Below, piece by piece: positions 15,685-31,138 of a DNA stretch of 64,000 bases. This DNA comes from Deinococcus indicus (GTDB lineage: Bacteria; Deinococcota; Deinococci; Deinococcales; Deinococcaceae), in NCBI RefSeq assembly GCF_002198095.1, contig NZ_NHMK01000030.1, positions 203,767 through 267,766 on the forward strand. The letters are read 5' to 3'. The notes below the pieces were generated by a model, which did not search any database, was not told the origin of the DNA, and saw only the letters and a list, made by a program, of their open reading frames with translations. The translations under genes and the position numbers were made by a program. Every line of letters starts with the position of its first letter. Position 1 is the first letter of the stretch.

Positions 15685-15839
15685 ACGGATTCCGCTTGTT
15701 TCGCTGACAGATCATGACACTGCCGATCTGCCAGCTCCGTGCCCGGAACCCGGTTCTCTCCTGCTCTGCGGGGCAGCTCTCCGAGTCGCATCCGCTCGGA
15801 CCCAGCGGGCTTTACAGCCCCTTCCATCGGAGTCCGTAT
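15685..15839 (+). repeat. R1 element, copy A (MITE-like)
   Basis: About 155 bp, beginning ACGGATTCCG and ending CGGAGTCCGTAT. It shares long stretches with copies at 22357, 46615 and 53671 (for example the CTCTGCGGGGCAGCTCT block and the CTTTACAGCCCCTTC block). It lies between the response regulator and histidine kinase genes, and its final AT forms the first two bases of the kinase ATG. No protein is encoded. Confidence 0.8.
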
Positions 15840-17178
15840 GAAGCCGGCGCTGACACGGGCGCGGCAGCCTGGGTTCTGGAGCGTCAGCCGCCGGCCGCTG
15901 GCCGTCACGCTGCTGCTGGCGATGCTGCTGGTGGTGGGCGTGTCGGTGGGCAGCGTGCTGGTGTTCTCGAACCTCGTCGTGCAGCGGCAGGTGGACCGCC
16001 TGCCCGACGACATCAAGCTCGCCATGCGCGAGCGGCAGGCGGCGCTGCAACGCGGCGAGGTGATCACCCCCACCCCGCCTGTCCCGGAGATCCGCACCGG
16101 GATGGTCGTGGACCCCTTCCTGGAACCCGGCCAGAGCAGCCCGGACGTGGGCGGCGTGGTCGTGCTGCCCAGCGGCGAGCAGGCGCAGGTCGTGCAGGGC
16201 CGCCGCCCACGCGGCCTGCGCGCCGAACCCGGCCCGCGCGACGCGCCGCCCAACCGCACGCAGAACTTCGTGCGGGACGTGCAGCTCAGCCTCGTGCAGG
16301 TGGGCCTGCTCGCCACGGGCGCCGCCGCGCTGCTGGCGTGGCTGCTGGCCCGCCGGATCGCGCGGCCGATCTCGGCCGTCTCGCACGCGGCGGCGCAACT
16401 GGCCGGCGGCGACCTGGGCGCCCGCGCGCCCGTCCAGAGCGGCGAACGCGAGATGGCCGCCCTGGCGCAGAGTTTCAACGACATGGCCGAGAACCTCCAG
16501 GCGCTGGAACACGAACGGCAGCAGGCCGTCGCGGATATCGCGCACGAACTGCGCACGCCCATCGCAGTCATGCAGGCCCGCCTGGACGCCCTGGAGGACG
16601 GCGTGTACCCCCTGAACGCCGAGCAGATCGCGCTGCTCAGCACCCAGACGCAACTCCTGACCCGGCTGGTCGGGGACCTGCGGACCATCACGCTGGCCGA
16701 GGCCGGACGGCTCGCCCTGAACCCGCAGCCGCTGGACCTCGGCACGCTGGGCCGCGAGGTCGTGCGGGACCTGCAGGACCGCGCGGCGGCGCGCGGCGTG
16801 ACGCTCAGCGTGCAGGCCGCGCAGACCCCGATCCGCGCGGACCCCGTGCGGGTGCGGCAGATCACCACCAACCTCGTGGACAACGCCCTGCGCCACGCCC
16901 GCAGCCGCGTGAGCGTGCAGGTGGAGACCGTGCAGGGCCGCGCGCTGCTGCACGTCGAGGACGACGGCCCCGGCGTCCCCGAGGACAGCCGCGAGGCGGT
17001 CTTCACGCGCTTTACCCGCCTGGACGGCAGCCGCACCCGCGACACCGGCGGCAGCGGCCTGGGCCTGGCGATCGTGCGCGCCCTGACCGACGCACACGGC
17101 GGCGAGGCGCACCTGTCGGGCAGCGCCAGCCTGGGCGGGGCGCGCTTCACGGTGGCGCTGCCCGCCGCCCGGACCTGA
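15838..17178 (+). CDS. Sensor histidine kinase
   Basis: A 446-residue membrane kinase. Membrane span 1 is at about 20-42 (LAVTLLLAMLLVVGVSVGSV), the periplasmic loop spans about 45-150 and is Pro-rich, and span 2 (LVQVGLLATGAAALLAWLLA) leads into a HAMP domain. The H-box is ADIAHELRTPIAVM, the N-box NLVDNALRHA, and the ATP lid DDGPGVP with GGSGLGLAIV. It should phosphorylate the adjacent response regulator. Residues begin MKPALTRARQ; the ATG overlaps the end of an R1 element, so the original start region may have been altered. An in-frame upstream ATG at 15739 lies wholly within R1. Stop TGA runs into another R1 terminus. Confidence 0.92.
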   Translation: MKPALTRARQPGFWSVSRRPLAVTLLLAMLLVVGVSVGSVLVFSNLVVQRQVDRLPDDIKLAMRERQAALQRGEVITPTPPVPEIRTGMVVDPFLEPGQSSPDVGGVVVLPSGEQAQVVQGRRPRGLRAEPGPRDAPPNRTQNFVRDVQLSLVQVGLLATGAAALLAWLLARRIARPISAVSHAAAQLAGGDLGARAPVQSGEREMAALAQSFNDMAENLQALEHERQQAVADIAHELRTPIAVMQARLDALEDGVYPLNAEQIALLSTQTQLLTRLVGDLRTITLAEAGRLALNPQPLDLGTLGREVVRDLQDRAAARGVTLSVQAAQTPIRADPVRVRQITTNLVDNALRHARSRVSVQVETVQGRALLHVEDDGPGVPEDSREAVFTRFTRLDGSRTRDTGGSGLGLAIVRALTDAHGGEAHLSGSASLGGARFTVALPAART

Positions 17179-17198
17179 TACGGACTCCGGCAGTCCGT
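17178..17198 (+). repeat. R1 terminus remnant with hairpin, on the kinase stop codon
   Basis: The stop TGA is the start of TGATACGGACTCCG, the R1 terminus. ACGGACT (17180-17186) pairs with AGTCCGT (17192-17198), so it may also act as a weak terminator. Confidence 0.55.
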
Positions 17199-17242
17199 CT
17201 GGGGGGTGGCGGGTGGGCCGCGCGGCGTGCTACCCCTGGGGG

Positions 17243-17740
17243 ATGCCCTTCACATGGACGCCCGCGCGACGGACGGGACGGCTGATGCGGCCGTCTCTGG
17301 CGCGGCGGTCTGCGGCGTGGCTGCTGGCGGCGCTGCTGTGCGGCGCGCCGCCCCTCGCGGCGGCCGGGACGGTCCCGCCGGCCGGCGGCGCCGTGACGTC
17401 CCGCGCGCCGCAGTACGCGCAGCCGGACCCCCGGTCCAGGGTGCTGGTCGAGCTGCCGGTCGGGGCGGCCCTGACCGTGTACCGCTGCTTTCCCCGCTGG
17501 TGCGAGGTGCAGGCAGTCCGGCAGGGCGCGCGCGGCTGGGTGATCCGGTCCTCGATCAGCGTGCAGGGCGCGTGCGTGCAGCTCGTGCCGCTGGGCTTCA
17601 AGGACGTGCGCCGTCAGGAGGGCGGGTACCGGACCGAACTGGACCTGAACCGCAACGGCCGCGCCTGCGACCCGGACGACCTGCACGCCGAGAAGCTCCG
17701 CTCGGCCGCGCCGGCCCTCGCGCGCGGCGGGCGCAGCTGA
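17243..17740 (+). CDS. Secreted SH3-domain protein with excalibur-like calcium motif
   Basis: A protein of about 165 residues with a signal peptide (AAWLLAALLCGAPPLAAAG). An SH3b-like region follows (TSRAPQYAQPDPRSRVLVEL then GAALTVYRC and ARGWVIRSSI). The end carries ELDLNRNGRACDPDDL, which matches the D-x-N-x-N-G-x-A-C loop of excalibur domains that bind calcium. Such proteins are extracytoplasmic, often at the cell wall; its role is unknown. The ATG at 17243 is taken; an ATG at 17285 (MRPSLARRSAAW) also gives a normal signal peptide and may be the real start. The gene stands alone before ychF. Confidence 0.68.
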   Translation: MPFTWTPARRTGRLMRPSLARRSAAWLLAALLCGAPPLAAAGTVPPAGGAVTSRAPQYAQPDPRSRVLVELPVGAALTVYRCFPRWCEVQAVRQGARGWVIRSSISVQGACVQLVPLGFKDVRRQEGGYRTELDLNRNGRACDPDDLHAEKLRSAAPALARGGRS

Positions 17741-17841
17741 CCGACTCCTGCGCGCCTCTGGCGGCCGCCCCGCCGCGCTGCCCGGTCTGCGGTAAACTCT
17801 GAGGGTTGCCCCGCGCAGAACCGGCGGGTGAAGGAGTCGAA

Positions 17842-18939
<1,098 letters not shown>

Positions 18940-18979
18940 AACCGACTCCGGTTGAATGGGTTGCAGAACCGTTCAATCA
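18940..18979 (-). repeat. R1 terminal-hairpin remnant after ychF
   Basis: ACCGACTCCGGTTGAATGG corresponds to the R1 terminus read outward on the opposite strand. TTGAAYGG arms form a hairpin at 18952-18976. It begins directly after the ychF stop codon. Confidence 0.5.
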
Positions 18980-18981
18980 GA

Positions 18982-19034
18982 GCAGAGGAAGGTGGGGCAC
19001 TCCGGTTCAGTCCGGGTGCCCCACCTTCCTCTGC
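18982..19034. terminator. 18-bp hairpin between ychF and mnmE
   Basis: GCAGAGGAAGGTGGGGCA (18982-18999) pairs perfectly with 19017-19034. It lies between convergent genes and should terminate both. Confidence 0.8.
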
Positions 19035-19061
19035 TGGTTGTTCCTGCTCCCTGCTTCCCGC

Positions 19062-20387
19062 TTACTTGCCGACGCAGAAGTTGCGGAACACGGCGTCCAC
19101 GATGTCTTCCTGCACGTCGCGGCCGGTCAGTTCGGCCAGGGCGCGCAGGGCCTCCTCGAGTTCGTAGCTGGCGAGGTCGTCGGGGGCGTGCGCGGCGGCC
19201 TGGATGTGGTTCAGGGCGCGGCGGGCGGCGTCGGCCTGCCGTTCGGTGGTCAGCCACGCCTCGCCGCGTGCGGCGTCGCCGAGCAGGGCGGCGCGGATGG
19301 ATTCACGCAGGGCACCCAGGCCGTCGCCGGTGACGGCGCTGACGTTCAGGGCGCCGGGGTCGGTCCAGGCGGGGGGGAGGTCGGCCTTGGTGCGCACCCG
19401 GATGACGCGCGGGCCGCTGCCGAGGTCGAGGGTGGTGGGCAGGGGTTCGCGGGGGGCGCTGCCGTCCTCCAGGGCGAGGATCAGATCGGCGGCCCCGGCG
19501 AGGTTCAGGGCCTGCCGGACGCCGGCCGCCTCGATGGCGTCGGCGGTGTCGCGGATGCCGGCGGTATCGACGAGCGTGACGGGCACCCCGGCGAGTTCCA
19601 GGCCCGCCTCAAGGTAGTCGCGGGTGGTGCCGGCGACGGGCGTGACGATGCTGCGCTCGAAGCCCACCAGGGCGTTCAGGAGGCTGCTCTTGCCGGCGTT
19701 GGGGCGACCGATCAGGGCGAGTCGGGCGCCGCGCGTGGCGACCTGTCCGGCGCGGGCAGTGAGCAGCAGGTCGTTCAGGTCGTGCTCAGCGGCCGCCAGC
19801 GGCTGGGCGCGGTCCTCGTCGGGCACGCCTTCCTCGGGGTAGTCCAGCATGGCCTGGAGGGCCGCGAGGGTGCGGGTGACGTTCGCCGCGACCCGCTTGA
19901 CCCGATCCGCCAGGGCGCCGGTCAGGCCCAGGGTGGCCTGCCGGCGGGCGGCATCGGTCTGCGCCTCGATCAGGTTCAGGACCGCCTCGGCCTGCGTGAG
20001 GTCCAGGCGGCCGCTGAGGTAGGCGCGCAGCGTGAACTCGCCGGGGCGGGCGGCGCGCGCGCCGAGTTCCAGGGTGCGGGCCAGCACGCGGGCCAGCACG
20101 GCGGGGCTGCCGTGCGTCTGGAATTCCGCGACGTCCTCGCCGGTGTAGCTGCGCGGCCCCTTGAAGATCAGGCACAGGCCCTCGTCGAGAATCTCGCCGG
20201 CCTCGCCGGTCAGGTGCCCGAACAGGAAACGGCCGCCGGGCGTGCGGGACGGGGCGCGCCGGCCCCGGAACAGGTCGTCCGCGACGCGCAGGGCGTCCGG
20301 GCCGCTGACGCGCACGATGCCCACGCCGGCGCTGCCGGGGGCGGTGGCGATGGCGGCGATGGTGTCCTGAAGTCCGGAGCGCGTCAC
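19062..20387 (-). CDS. mnmE: tRNA uridine-5-carboxymethylaminomethyl modification GTPase MnmE
   Basis: A 441-residue protein with the N-terminal folate-binding domain ([22 protein letters not shown]), a central G domain ([28 protein letters not shown]) and the invariant C-terminal FCVGK (usually FCIGK). With MnmG it adds the cmnm5 group to wobble U34 of tRNAs. The GTG start at 20387 is supported by TAGCCT six bases upstream, a leaderless arrangement. The mnmG partner is not in the window, but mnmD and an mnmC-like oxidoreductase acting on the same nucleoside lie at 43.7-45.5 kb. Confidence 0.97.
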   Translation of the reverse strand: MTRSGLQDTIAAIATAPGSAGVGIVRVSGPDALRVADDLFRGRRAPSRTPGGRFLFGHLTGEAGEILDEGLCLIFKGPRSYTGEDVAEFQTHGSPAVLARVLARTLELGARAARPGEFTLRAYLSGRLDLTQAEAVLNLIEAQTDAARRQATLGLTGALADRVKRVAANVTRTLAALQAMLDYPEEGVPDEDRAQPLAAAEHDLNDLLLTARAGQVATRGARLALIGRPNAGKSSLLNALVGFERSIVTPVAGTTRDYLEAGLELAGVPVTLVDTAGIRDTADAIEAAGVRQALNLAGAADLILALEDGSAPREPLPTTLDLGSGPRVIRVRTKADLPPAWTDPGALNVSAVTGDGLGALRESIRAALLGDAARGEAWLTTERQADAARRALNHIQAAAHAPDDLASYELEEALRALAELTGRDVQEDIVDAVFRNFCVGK

Positions 20388-20477
20388 GAGCGCAGGCTAG
20401 CACCCGGCCGGGCGCACGGGCGGGTGCGGGCCCGGTCTCATAGTCGCCCCTCATGCTGCGGCCCTAGGATGCGTGTC

Positions 20478-21359
20478 ATGCGTTCAACCTCTGCTGCTGC
20501 CGCCCGCTCCGGGCGTCTCCCCCGCGCTGCGGGCACCCTGACCCTGCTGGGGGCGCTGCTGGCGCCGGTCGCCTCCGCGCAGACCGCCCCCCCCCAGACC
20601 GCTCCGGCCCAGACTGCTCCGGCCCAGACAAACCCCGCGCAAACCACGCCCGCCCAGGCCGCCCCCGCCAAGGGGAGCGTGTCGGCCGCGACCGACCGCG
20701 CCGTGAGCGCCCTGGCCATCGAGGTCAGCGGCGTCGCCAAGGGACGGATCGTGGGCTGCCCGGCCGCGCTGAAACTCAGCGCGAACGCCGTGTGCGTGTA
20801 CTCGCAGTCGGCCGCCGGGACGCTGCGGCCGCTGGTCAAGGGGCGGCTGGGTGCGCGGGCGTCCGGCGACTGGAAGTCCAGCGGGAAGTCCAGCGTGCTG
20901 CTGGCCGCCCCGGCCGGCGGGAAAGCCAGCGCGTTCGTGCTGCTGAACCCCATGAGCGACACGGAAACACTGGTGGTCGTGGACACCCTGAAGGCCGCCC
21001 CGGCCCCGGCGGCCAGCGCCGCCCCGAAGGCCACCCCGCCGGCCGGCGTCGTGCGCGGCCAGCCGTACGTGCTGGGCAGCGATCTGGTGGGCGTCGTGAA
21101 GGTCACGTCGCTGGGCGGCGGCAAGTACCGCCTGAGCACCGACGACGACGGCCTGCTGACCGTCACGGTCGGCGCGAAGTCCGCGCAGGCGGCGGGCGGC
21201 GCGGTGGAACTGCCGCTGGCGCCCGCCACGGACGGCCGGAACCTGATCTTCCCGCTGGCGGGGCTGCGCGCGCTGGGCTGCACCGTCACCCCGGCCGGCA
21301 GCAACCTGACGGTCGCGTGCGGGCCGGACAGCGTGGGCCTGAAACCCATCGTGTTCTGA
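20478..21359 (+). CDS. Secreted protein with Pro-Ala-Gln repeat and stalk-like C-terminal domain
   Basis: A 293-residue protein with a signal peptide (LTLLGALLAPVASAQ, cut near residue 35), then a TAPAQ-type repeat of about 30 residues. Two beta-rich domains follow, separated by an Ala/Pro linker at about 175-195. The end (VELPLAP, NLIFPLAGLRALGCTVTPAG) resembles copper amine oxidase N-terminal 'stalk' domains that decorate secreted proteins. I do not know the function. TAGGAT at 20465-20470 is seven bases before the ATG; an in-frame ATG at 20469 is less likely. The stop TGA merges into an R1 terminus. Confidence 0.7.
   Translation: MRSTSAAAARSGRLPRAAGTLTLLGALLAPVASAQTAPPQTAPAQTAPAQTNPAQTTPAQAAPAKGSVSAATDRAVSALAIEVSGVAKGRIVGCPAALKLSANAVCVYSQSAAGTLRPLVKGRLGARASGDWKSSGKSSVLLAAPAGGKASAFVLLNPMSDTETLVVVDTLKAAPAPAASAAPKATPPAGVVRGQPYVLGSDLVGVVKVTSLGGGKYRLSTDDDGLLTVTVGAKSAQAAGGAVELPLAPATDGRNLIFPLAGLRALGCTVTPAGSNLTVACGPDSVGLKPIVF
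20577..20670 (+). repeat. 15-base coding repeat (QTAPA units)
   Basis: About six imperfect 15-base units such as CAGACTGCTCCGGCC encode Q-T-A/N/T-P-A after the signal peptide, giving an extended linker. Confidence 0.6.
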
Positions 21360-21672
21360 TACGGACTCCTTCTGGGCACACTGCGCCCAGCGTGCAGCTG
21401 AACAGCGCGGGGCGTGGAGCGCCAGAAGGACGTTGAAGGGATCGGTCCGGCAGGAGCGGGGCAGGCGGGGCACACCCGGGCGGCCCCGCTCCTGCCTGCG
21501 TTCACGGCCGCTTCATGTCCGGCCTTTGCGGGCGCGGAGCGCAACCCGCCGGGGCGCAAAAGCGTAATGATGTGCGGCAGGCTCCGGATTCGCGTTCATC
21601 ACCGGACTGTAGACCGGCCCGCTGACCGAACGGTTCGGCGCGGGCGGTTCCCGACTTTCCCAGGAGGAATTC
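21359..21672 (+). other. 314-bp intergenic region with R1 terminus and hairpins, upstream of pspA
   Basis: It opens with the R1 end ATACGGACTCC fused to the previous stop codon. TGGGC/GCCCA forms a hairpin near 21375-21392, and CCTTCTGG near 21368 can pair with CCAGAAGG near 21420. The remainder has no convincing gene; an AGGAGG ribosome site closes it at about 21661. Confidence 0.45.
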
Positions 21673-22344
21673 ATGAGCATCCTTGACCGACTGTCCCGAC
21701 TGCTGCGCGCCAACGTGAACGACCTGATCAGCCGCGCCGAGAATCCCAGCCTGATCATCGAGCAGGCGCTGCGTGACATGCGCGCCGCGTACGCCGAGGC
21801 CCGCAGCGAGGTCGCGGACGCCATGAGCCAGAACGCCAAGCTGGACCGCGAGGCCACCAGCAACCGCCGCATGGCCGCCGAGTACGAGAAGAAGGCCGAG
21901 GAGGCGCTGCGCGGCGGCAGCGAGGACCTCGCGCGTGAGGCGCTGCGGCGCGCTCAGAACGCCAAGGATCTCGCGGCGGGCTTCGAGGAGCAGCTGGCGG
22001 TGCAGAGCAGCACGGTCGAGCAGCTCAAGACGCAGCTGCGCGCCCTGGAAGCCAGAATCGACGAGATGGAAGGCAAGAAGAGCCTGCTGGCGGCCCGTCA
22101 GAAGACCGCGCAGGCCAACGAAACCCTGGACCGCGTGTCGGGGTTCGGCAAGGCCGGCGGCGCCATGGACGCCTTCGAGGAGATGGAGGAACGCGTCTCG
22201 GGCATGGAGGACCGCAACCGCGCCATGGGGGAGCTGCGCAAGGAGAACGACTTCGACGCGCAGCTCAAGGACCTGGGCCGCACCCAGGCCATCGACGACG
22301 CCATGGCCGCCCTGAAGGCCAAGGTGTCCGGCGACAAGAGCTGA
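21673..22344 (+). CDS. pspA: PspA/IM30-family membrane-stress protein
   Basis: A 223-residue, almost wholly helical protein with the PspA N-terminus (MSILDRLSRLLRANVNDLI, amphipathic membrane helix) and then long coiled coils (LRDMRAAYAEARSEVADAM, EEQLAVQSSTVEQLKTQLRA). PspA/Vipp1 proteins form ESCRT-III-like assemblies that protect membranes under stress. A strong AGGAGG site precedes the ATG, so this transcript has a leader. It is followed by an R1 element and a GC-rich hairpin. No other psp genes are adjacent. Confidence 0.93.
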   Translation: MSILDRLSRLLRANVNDLISRAENPSLIIEQALRDMRAAYAEARSEVADAMSQNAKLDREATSNRRMAAEYEKKAEEALRGGSEDLAREALRRAQNAKDLAAGFEEQLAVQSSTVEQLKTQLRALEARIDEMEGKKSLLAARQKTAQANETLDRVSGFGKAGGAMDAFEEMEERVSGMEDRNRAMGELRKENDFDAQLKDLGRTQAIDDAMAALKAKVSGDKS

Positions 22345-22356
22345 ACTTTGCCCGTG

Positions 22357-22513
22357 ATACGGGTTCCGTCTGTTTCGCCGACAATCCGGAACGTCACCGG
22401 ACTGCCGGCTCCACGTCCGGAACCCGTGTTGCTCCCACTCTGCGGGGCAGCTCTACGAGTTGCATCCGCTCGGACCAAGCGGGCTTTGCAGCCCATTCAA
22501 TCGGAGTCCGTAT
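22357..22513 (+). repeat. R1 element, copy B (MITE-like)
   Basis: About 157 bp from ATACGGGTTCCG to CGGAGTCCGTAT, the best-preserved inverted termini in the window. It has the shared internal blocks TCTGTTTCGCCGACA and CTCTGCGGGGCAGCTCT. It starts 12 bases after the pspA stop codon. Confidence 0.85.
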
Positions 22514-22517
22514 GAGG

Positions 22518-22553
22518 GGGGCCGGTCCAGGGCGCTGACCCTGTGCCGGCCCC
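22518..22553. terminator. Two-tier GC hairpin after pspA
   Basis: GGGGCCGG pairs with CCGGCCCC at the base, and CAGGG with CCCTG at the tip. It lies just after R1 copy B and before the lipoprotein ribosome site. Confidence 0.6.
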
Positions 22554-22628
22554 TCCCTGGCATAGGCTGTTCCTGCGCGGGGAACGCCGGGTGGGGTGGG
22601 GGTCGGCCCCCGTCCGGAGGGAGATGTC

Positions 22629-23399
22629 ATGTTTCCTGACAGAATGAACCGGATGAAGCGCTTTACCCTGAAGGCCATGCGCGGCCCCCTCCTTCCTGCC
22701 CTGTCTCCGGCGTTCCGGCGGCCCCGGTCGGCGTGGCCGGCGGCGCTGCTGGTCCCGGCGCTGCTGGGGGCCTGCGCGCCGGCCGCCACGCAGCCGGTCA
22801 CGGTGCAGGCCAGCACGCCCGTGAGCGGCGTGTCGTTCTACCCGCAGCAGAGCGGTCTGGCGTGGTCGTACCAGCTCGAGGGCGAGGACGCCGCCGCGCC
22901 CGTGTACACCCTGCGGTCGCTGGGGCCGACGGTGTTCGCGGGGCAGCCGGTCGTGTCGTTCCAGCTGACGGGTCGCGGCGCCGACCAGACGTGGTTCCGG
23001 ACGGTCGGCGCGGACGGCGTGCGCCTGCTGGGGCTGCGCAAGCCGGGCGTGAACGTGCGCCTGGACCCGCCCTGGCAGGAGTACCCGGCCGAGGCTGCGT
23101 GGCGCGTGGGGCTGGCGTGGCAGGGTCAGAGCGAGATCACCCTCAGCGGGGACGATGGGCGCGTGCAGAAACGCGGGCAACTGAACTACAGTTACGTGGT
23201 TCAGGAGCGGCGCACCGTGCAGACGCCGGGCGGCCGCTTCGACGTGTGGGTGGTGACCCGGCAGATCAGCGACACCGTGGGGGGGCTGTTCCCCGCCACG
23301 CAGCAGCTGTGGTTCTCGCCGTTCGTCGGCGAGGTCCGTTCGCCCGAGGCCCTGCTGCTCACGGGCCGTAACTTCACCACCCGTTCAGGAGGTCAGTAA
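22629..23399 (+). CDS. Putative lipoprotein of unknown function
   Basis: A 256-residue protein whose N-terminus has basic residues, a hydrophobic core (WPAALLVPALLGAC) and a lipobox LLGAC, so it is probably lipid-anchored. The mature part is beta-rich with no family I recognise (SGLAWSYQLEGEDAAAPVYT, GGRFDVWVVTRQI, TQQLWFSPFVGEVR); the pattern recalls small DUF-type periplasmic domains. GGAGGGAG precedes the ATG at 22629; in-frame ATGs at 22644 and 22653 are alternatives. It ends directly at the dxs start, with the dxs ribosome site inside its last codons, so the two are cotranscribed. Confidence 0.72.
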   Translation: MFPDRMNRMKRFTLKAMRGPLLPALSPAFRRPRSAWPAALLVPALLGACAPAATQPVTVQASTPVSGVSFYPQQSGLAWSYQLEGEDAAAPVYTLRSLGPTVFAGQPVVSFQLTGRGADQTWFRTVGADGVRLLGLRKPGVNVRLDPPWQEYPAEAAWRVGLAWQGQSEITLSGDDGRVQKRGQLNYSYVVQERRTVQTPGGRFDVWVVTRQISDTVGGLFPATQQLWFSPFVGEVRSPEALLLTGRNFTTRSGGQ

Positions 23400-25292
<1,893 letters not shown>

Positions 25293-25306
25293 CAGGTTGA
25301 TAGCCA

Positions 25307-25355
25307 AAAGTTGATGGTTGATAGAAGGGACAACCCTCTATCAACCATCAACTTT
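25307..25355. terminator. 19-bp low-GC hairpin between dxs and proA
   Basis: AAAGTTGATGGTTGATAGA (25307-25325) pairs perfectly with 25337-25355, with GGG/CCC extending the stem. Its AT-richness stands out from the surrounding 70% GC. It lies between convergent genes. Confidence 0.75.
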
Positions 25356-25362
25356 CAACCAT

Positions 25363-26703
<1,341 letters not shown>

Positions 26704-26763
26704 GCCCCTGAGCGTAGCAGCGCCGCCCGGCCGGCAGGCCACGCTGCCTACGCCGGCCCCGGT

Positions 26764-28146
26764 TCAGCCGACCGTGCGCCGGGGCGTGAGCTGCAGCAGG
26801 GCCTGCGCCAGCGCGTGCGGGTCGTGCCGCGCCTGACCGGGGTGCAGCAGCGGGTGCAGGACGCAGCGGCCCCGCAGGTCGCGGCTGGCGCCGTGCAGGG
26901 TCAGCAGGTGCGCGCCCTCGCCGGCGTAGCGGTCGATCACGTCGCGGGGCGGCATGGCGTTGTTCACGAGCACGCAGTCCGGCGTGCGGCCCAGGTGGCG
27001 GGTGATGGCCTGCACGTGCCCTTCCAGGGTCAGGTCGTCGGTCTCGCCGGGTTCGGTCATCAGGCTCGCGACGTACACGAGCGGCGCGGCGCTCTCGCGG
27101 ATGGCGCGGGCGATGCCCGGCACCAGCAGCGCCGGAATGATGCTGGTGTACAGGCTGCCGGGACCCAGGACGATCTGCTCGGCGCGGTGGATGGCGGCCG
27201 TCACCTCGGGCAGGGTGGGCAGGTCCGGGGGGTCCAGGGTGACCTGCCGGATGCGGGCCGCGCCGACCTGCGGCGCGAACTGGCTCTCGCCGCGCACGAC
27301 GCGCCCGTCGCTCAGGTGCGCGACCAGCGTGGCGGGGTGCGTGGTGGCCGGGTAGACCTTCCCGCGGATCCGCAGCACCTCGTGGATGTCCTTCATGGCG
27401 GCGCTCAGGCCGCCCTGCTCCTCGCTGAGGGTGGCGAGCATCAGGTTCCCGAAGGTGTGTCCCTCCAGGCCCTCGCCGCGCTGGAAGCGGTGCAGCAGCA
27501 GCCGGGCCATGACGGGACTGTCGCTCAGGGCGGCGTAGCAGTCGGTCAGGTCGCCCGGCGCGACCATGTCCAGGGCCTCGCGCAGGCGCCCGGAGCTGCC
27601 CCCGTCGTCCGAGACGGTCACGACGGCGGTGGTGTTGCCGGTGTGGGCGCGCAGGCCCGAGAGCAGGTTCGACATGCCGGTCCCGCCGCCCAGCGTCACG
27701 ACGTGCGGGCCGCGCGCGAGGTTACGGCGTTCGTACAGGACATCCACGGCGGTTTCCGGGGCGGTGCCGGTGCCCTGCAGGACCGAGCGGTTGAGCATCA
27801 TGATGCTCCAGAGCGCGCCGATCAACGCCAGGATCATGAGGGTGCCCCCGCCGACGTACAGCGGCATGTACTCCGGGCTGACCAGGGCGTTCACCCACAG
27901 GATCCAGCGGGTCGCCACGAAGTGCAGCGGGCCGGTCCAGGTGAAGTGCAGCACGCCCACCGCGCCCAGCAGGGTGCAGATCACGAACAGGCTGATCCAG
28001 CGTTTCACGCCGATGCCGGGGGCCATCCACATGCGGGCGCGGTGGCCGCTGCGTTTCAGGCCGGGTTTCAGGCGCTGGCGGCGCGACGGCCGGGGGGCCG
28101 GTTCGCGCGGCCGGACGTCCAGTTGCGAGAGGGGCGGGTCGCTCAT
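26764..28146 (-). CDS. YvcK/CofD-family protein with N-terminal membrane region
   Basis: A 460-residue protein. Residues about 1-145 are an extension with two membrane segments ([18 protein letters not shown] and [22 protein letters not shown]). The remaining 310 residues are the YvcK (gluconeogenesis factor) domain, with [30 protein letters not shown] and [16 protein letters not shown]. YvcK proteins bind UDP-sugars and coordinate carbon flux with cell-wall synthesis; most lack membrane anchors, so this form is probably held at the membrane. The ATG overlaps the rapZ stop by four bases, a conserved pairing. Confidence 0.92.
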   Translation of the reverse strand: MSDPPLSQLDVRPREPAPRPSRRQRLKPGLKRSGHRARMWMAPGIGVKRWISLFVICTLLGAVGVLHFTWTGPLHFVATRWILWVNALVSPEYMPLYVGGGTLMILALIGALWSIMMLNRSVLQGTGTAPETAVDVLYERRNLARGPHVVTLGGGTGMSNLLSGLRAHTGNTTAVVTVSDDGGSSGRLREALDMVAPGDLTDCYAALSDSPVMARLLLHRFQRGEGLEGHTFGNLMLATLSEEQGGLSAAMKDIHEVLRIRGKVYPATTHPATLVAHLSDGRVVRGESQFAPQVGAARIRQVTLDPPDLPTLPEVTAAIHRAEQIVLGPGSLYTSIIPALLVPGIARAIRESAAPLVYVASLMTEPGETDDLTLEGHVQAITRHLGRTPDCVLVNNAMPPRDVIDRYAGEGAHLLTLHGASRDLRGRCVLHPLLHPGQARHDPHALAQALLQLTPRRTVG

Positions 28147-28985
28147 CCGTGCTCGCCGACTTTCATGTCACGGTGGTCCATGAGGTCCACGTTCAGGTCC
28201 TTCAGGTCGCCGGCGAGGCGGGCGGTGACGGCCACGCTGCGGTGCTGGCCGCCGGTGCAGCCGATCCCGACGGTGTACCCGTGGCGGCCGCTGGCGCGGG
28301 CGCGTTCGGCCGCGACGCGCACGAAGTCGCGCAGTTCGGCGTAGAACGCCTCGGAGTCCGCGCCGCTGAAGGCGTAGGCGGCCACGTCGGCGTCCAGGCC
28401 GGTCTTCGGGCGCAGGGCGGGATCGTAGTACGGGTTCGGCAGCGAGCGCACGTCGAGGATCATGTCCACGTCGCGCGGCGGGGCGTGCTTGAACCCGAAG
28501 GACATCAGGCGCAGGTGGAAGTCGTGTTCCAGCCGGAACAGTTGCAGCACGCGGCTGCCCAGGTCCTTGGCGCTCAGGTCGGTGGTGTCGATGACGGTGT
28601 CGGCGATGGCGCGCAGCGGGGCGAGCAGGTCGCGTTCCCGCGCGAAGTCCAGCATCAGGTTCTCGCCGAGCGGGTGTTCGCGGCGCGTGAAGTTGTAGCG
28701 CTTGAGCAGCACGTCCGCGTTCGCCTCCAGGAACAGGACACGCAGGTCCTCGCGGCGGCGGGACAGGCGCACGTAACTGGTTTCCAGGGCGTCCAGGAAG
28801 TGGCGGGTGCGGGCGTCGGTGCTGATCGCCACGCGGTCCAGGCCGCGCGCCTCCACGAGGTCGTGCATGGCGCCCCACAGTTCCGGGGGCAGGTTGTCGG
28901 TGATGAAGAACCCGGCGTCCTCCAGGGTGCGCAGGACGGTACTTTTTCCACTTCCGGACAGGCCAGAGACCACGACGAACGGCAT
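28143..28985 (-). CDS. rapZ: RapZ/YvcJ-type nucleotide-binding protein
   Basis: A 280-residue P-loop protein with Walker [38 protein letters not shown] and the C-terminal signature [19 protein letters not shown]. In E. coli RapZ guides RNase E to a small RNA and controls amino-sugar synthesis; in Bacillus YvcJ has GTPase activity and lies next to yvcK as here. TAGACT six bases before the ATG at 28985 marks a leaderless start, and this gene leads the two-gene operon. The RNA-adaptor role is not assured in Deinococcus. Confidence 0.93.
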   Translation of the reverse strand: MPFVVVSGLSGSGKSTVLRTLEDAGFFITDNLPPELWGAMHDLVEARGLDRVAISTDARTRHFLDALETSYVRLSRRREDLRVLFLEANADVLLKRYNFTRREHPLGENLMLDFARERDLLAPLRAIADTVIDTTDLSAKDLGSRVLQLFRLEHDFHLRLMSFGFKHAPPRDVDMILDVRSLPNPYYDPALRPKTGLDADVAAYAFSGADSEAFYAELRDFVRVAAERARASGRHGYTVGIGCTGGQHRSVAVTARLAGDLKDLNVDLMDHRDMKVGEHG

Positions 28986-29069
28986 GCGGTCAGTCTAGCC
29001 CGCCCCGCGCCGGCGCAAGTGACGGACCGGTCAGCAGGGCGGTCGGCCGCCGACCGGGGGAACAGTCAA

Positions 29070-29096
29070 CCCCGCCGGGCGTGGGGCCGGGCGGGG
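29070..29096. terminator. Possible GC hairpin between metG end and rapZ start
   Basis: CCCCGCC (29070-29076) pairs with GGCGGGG (29090-29096). On the minus strand it is followed by TTGAC, a weak T-tract, so it is only a modest metG terminator candidate. Confidence 0.4.
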
Positions 29097-29113
29097 CAGA
29101 TGGGGGCGGTGGC

Positions 29114-31138
<2,025 letters not shown>

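Noticed and set aside
15681..17150. A 489-codon minus-strand frame opposite the histidine kinase, starting from R1
   Set aside because: Antisense to the kinase; its tail merely translates the R1 element.
22394..22496. Short peptides encoded within R1 (type GCKARLVRADATRRAAPQS) as a gene family
   Set aside because: The peptide recurs only because the DNA repeats; there is no start, ribosome site or codon-level conservation separate from the DNA similarity.
25293..25362. CRISPR-like repeat array from the GTTGATAG repeats
   Set aside because: Only two direct copies and an inverted repeat in 70 bp, no spacers and no cas genes.
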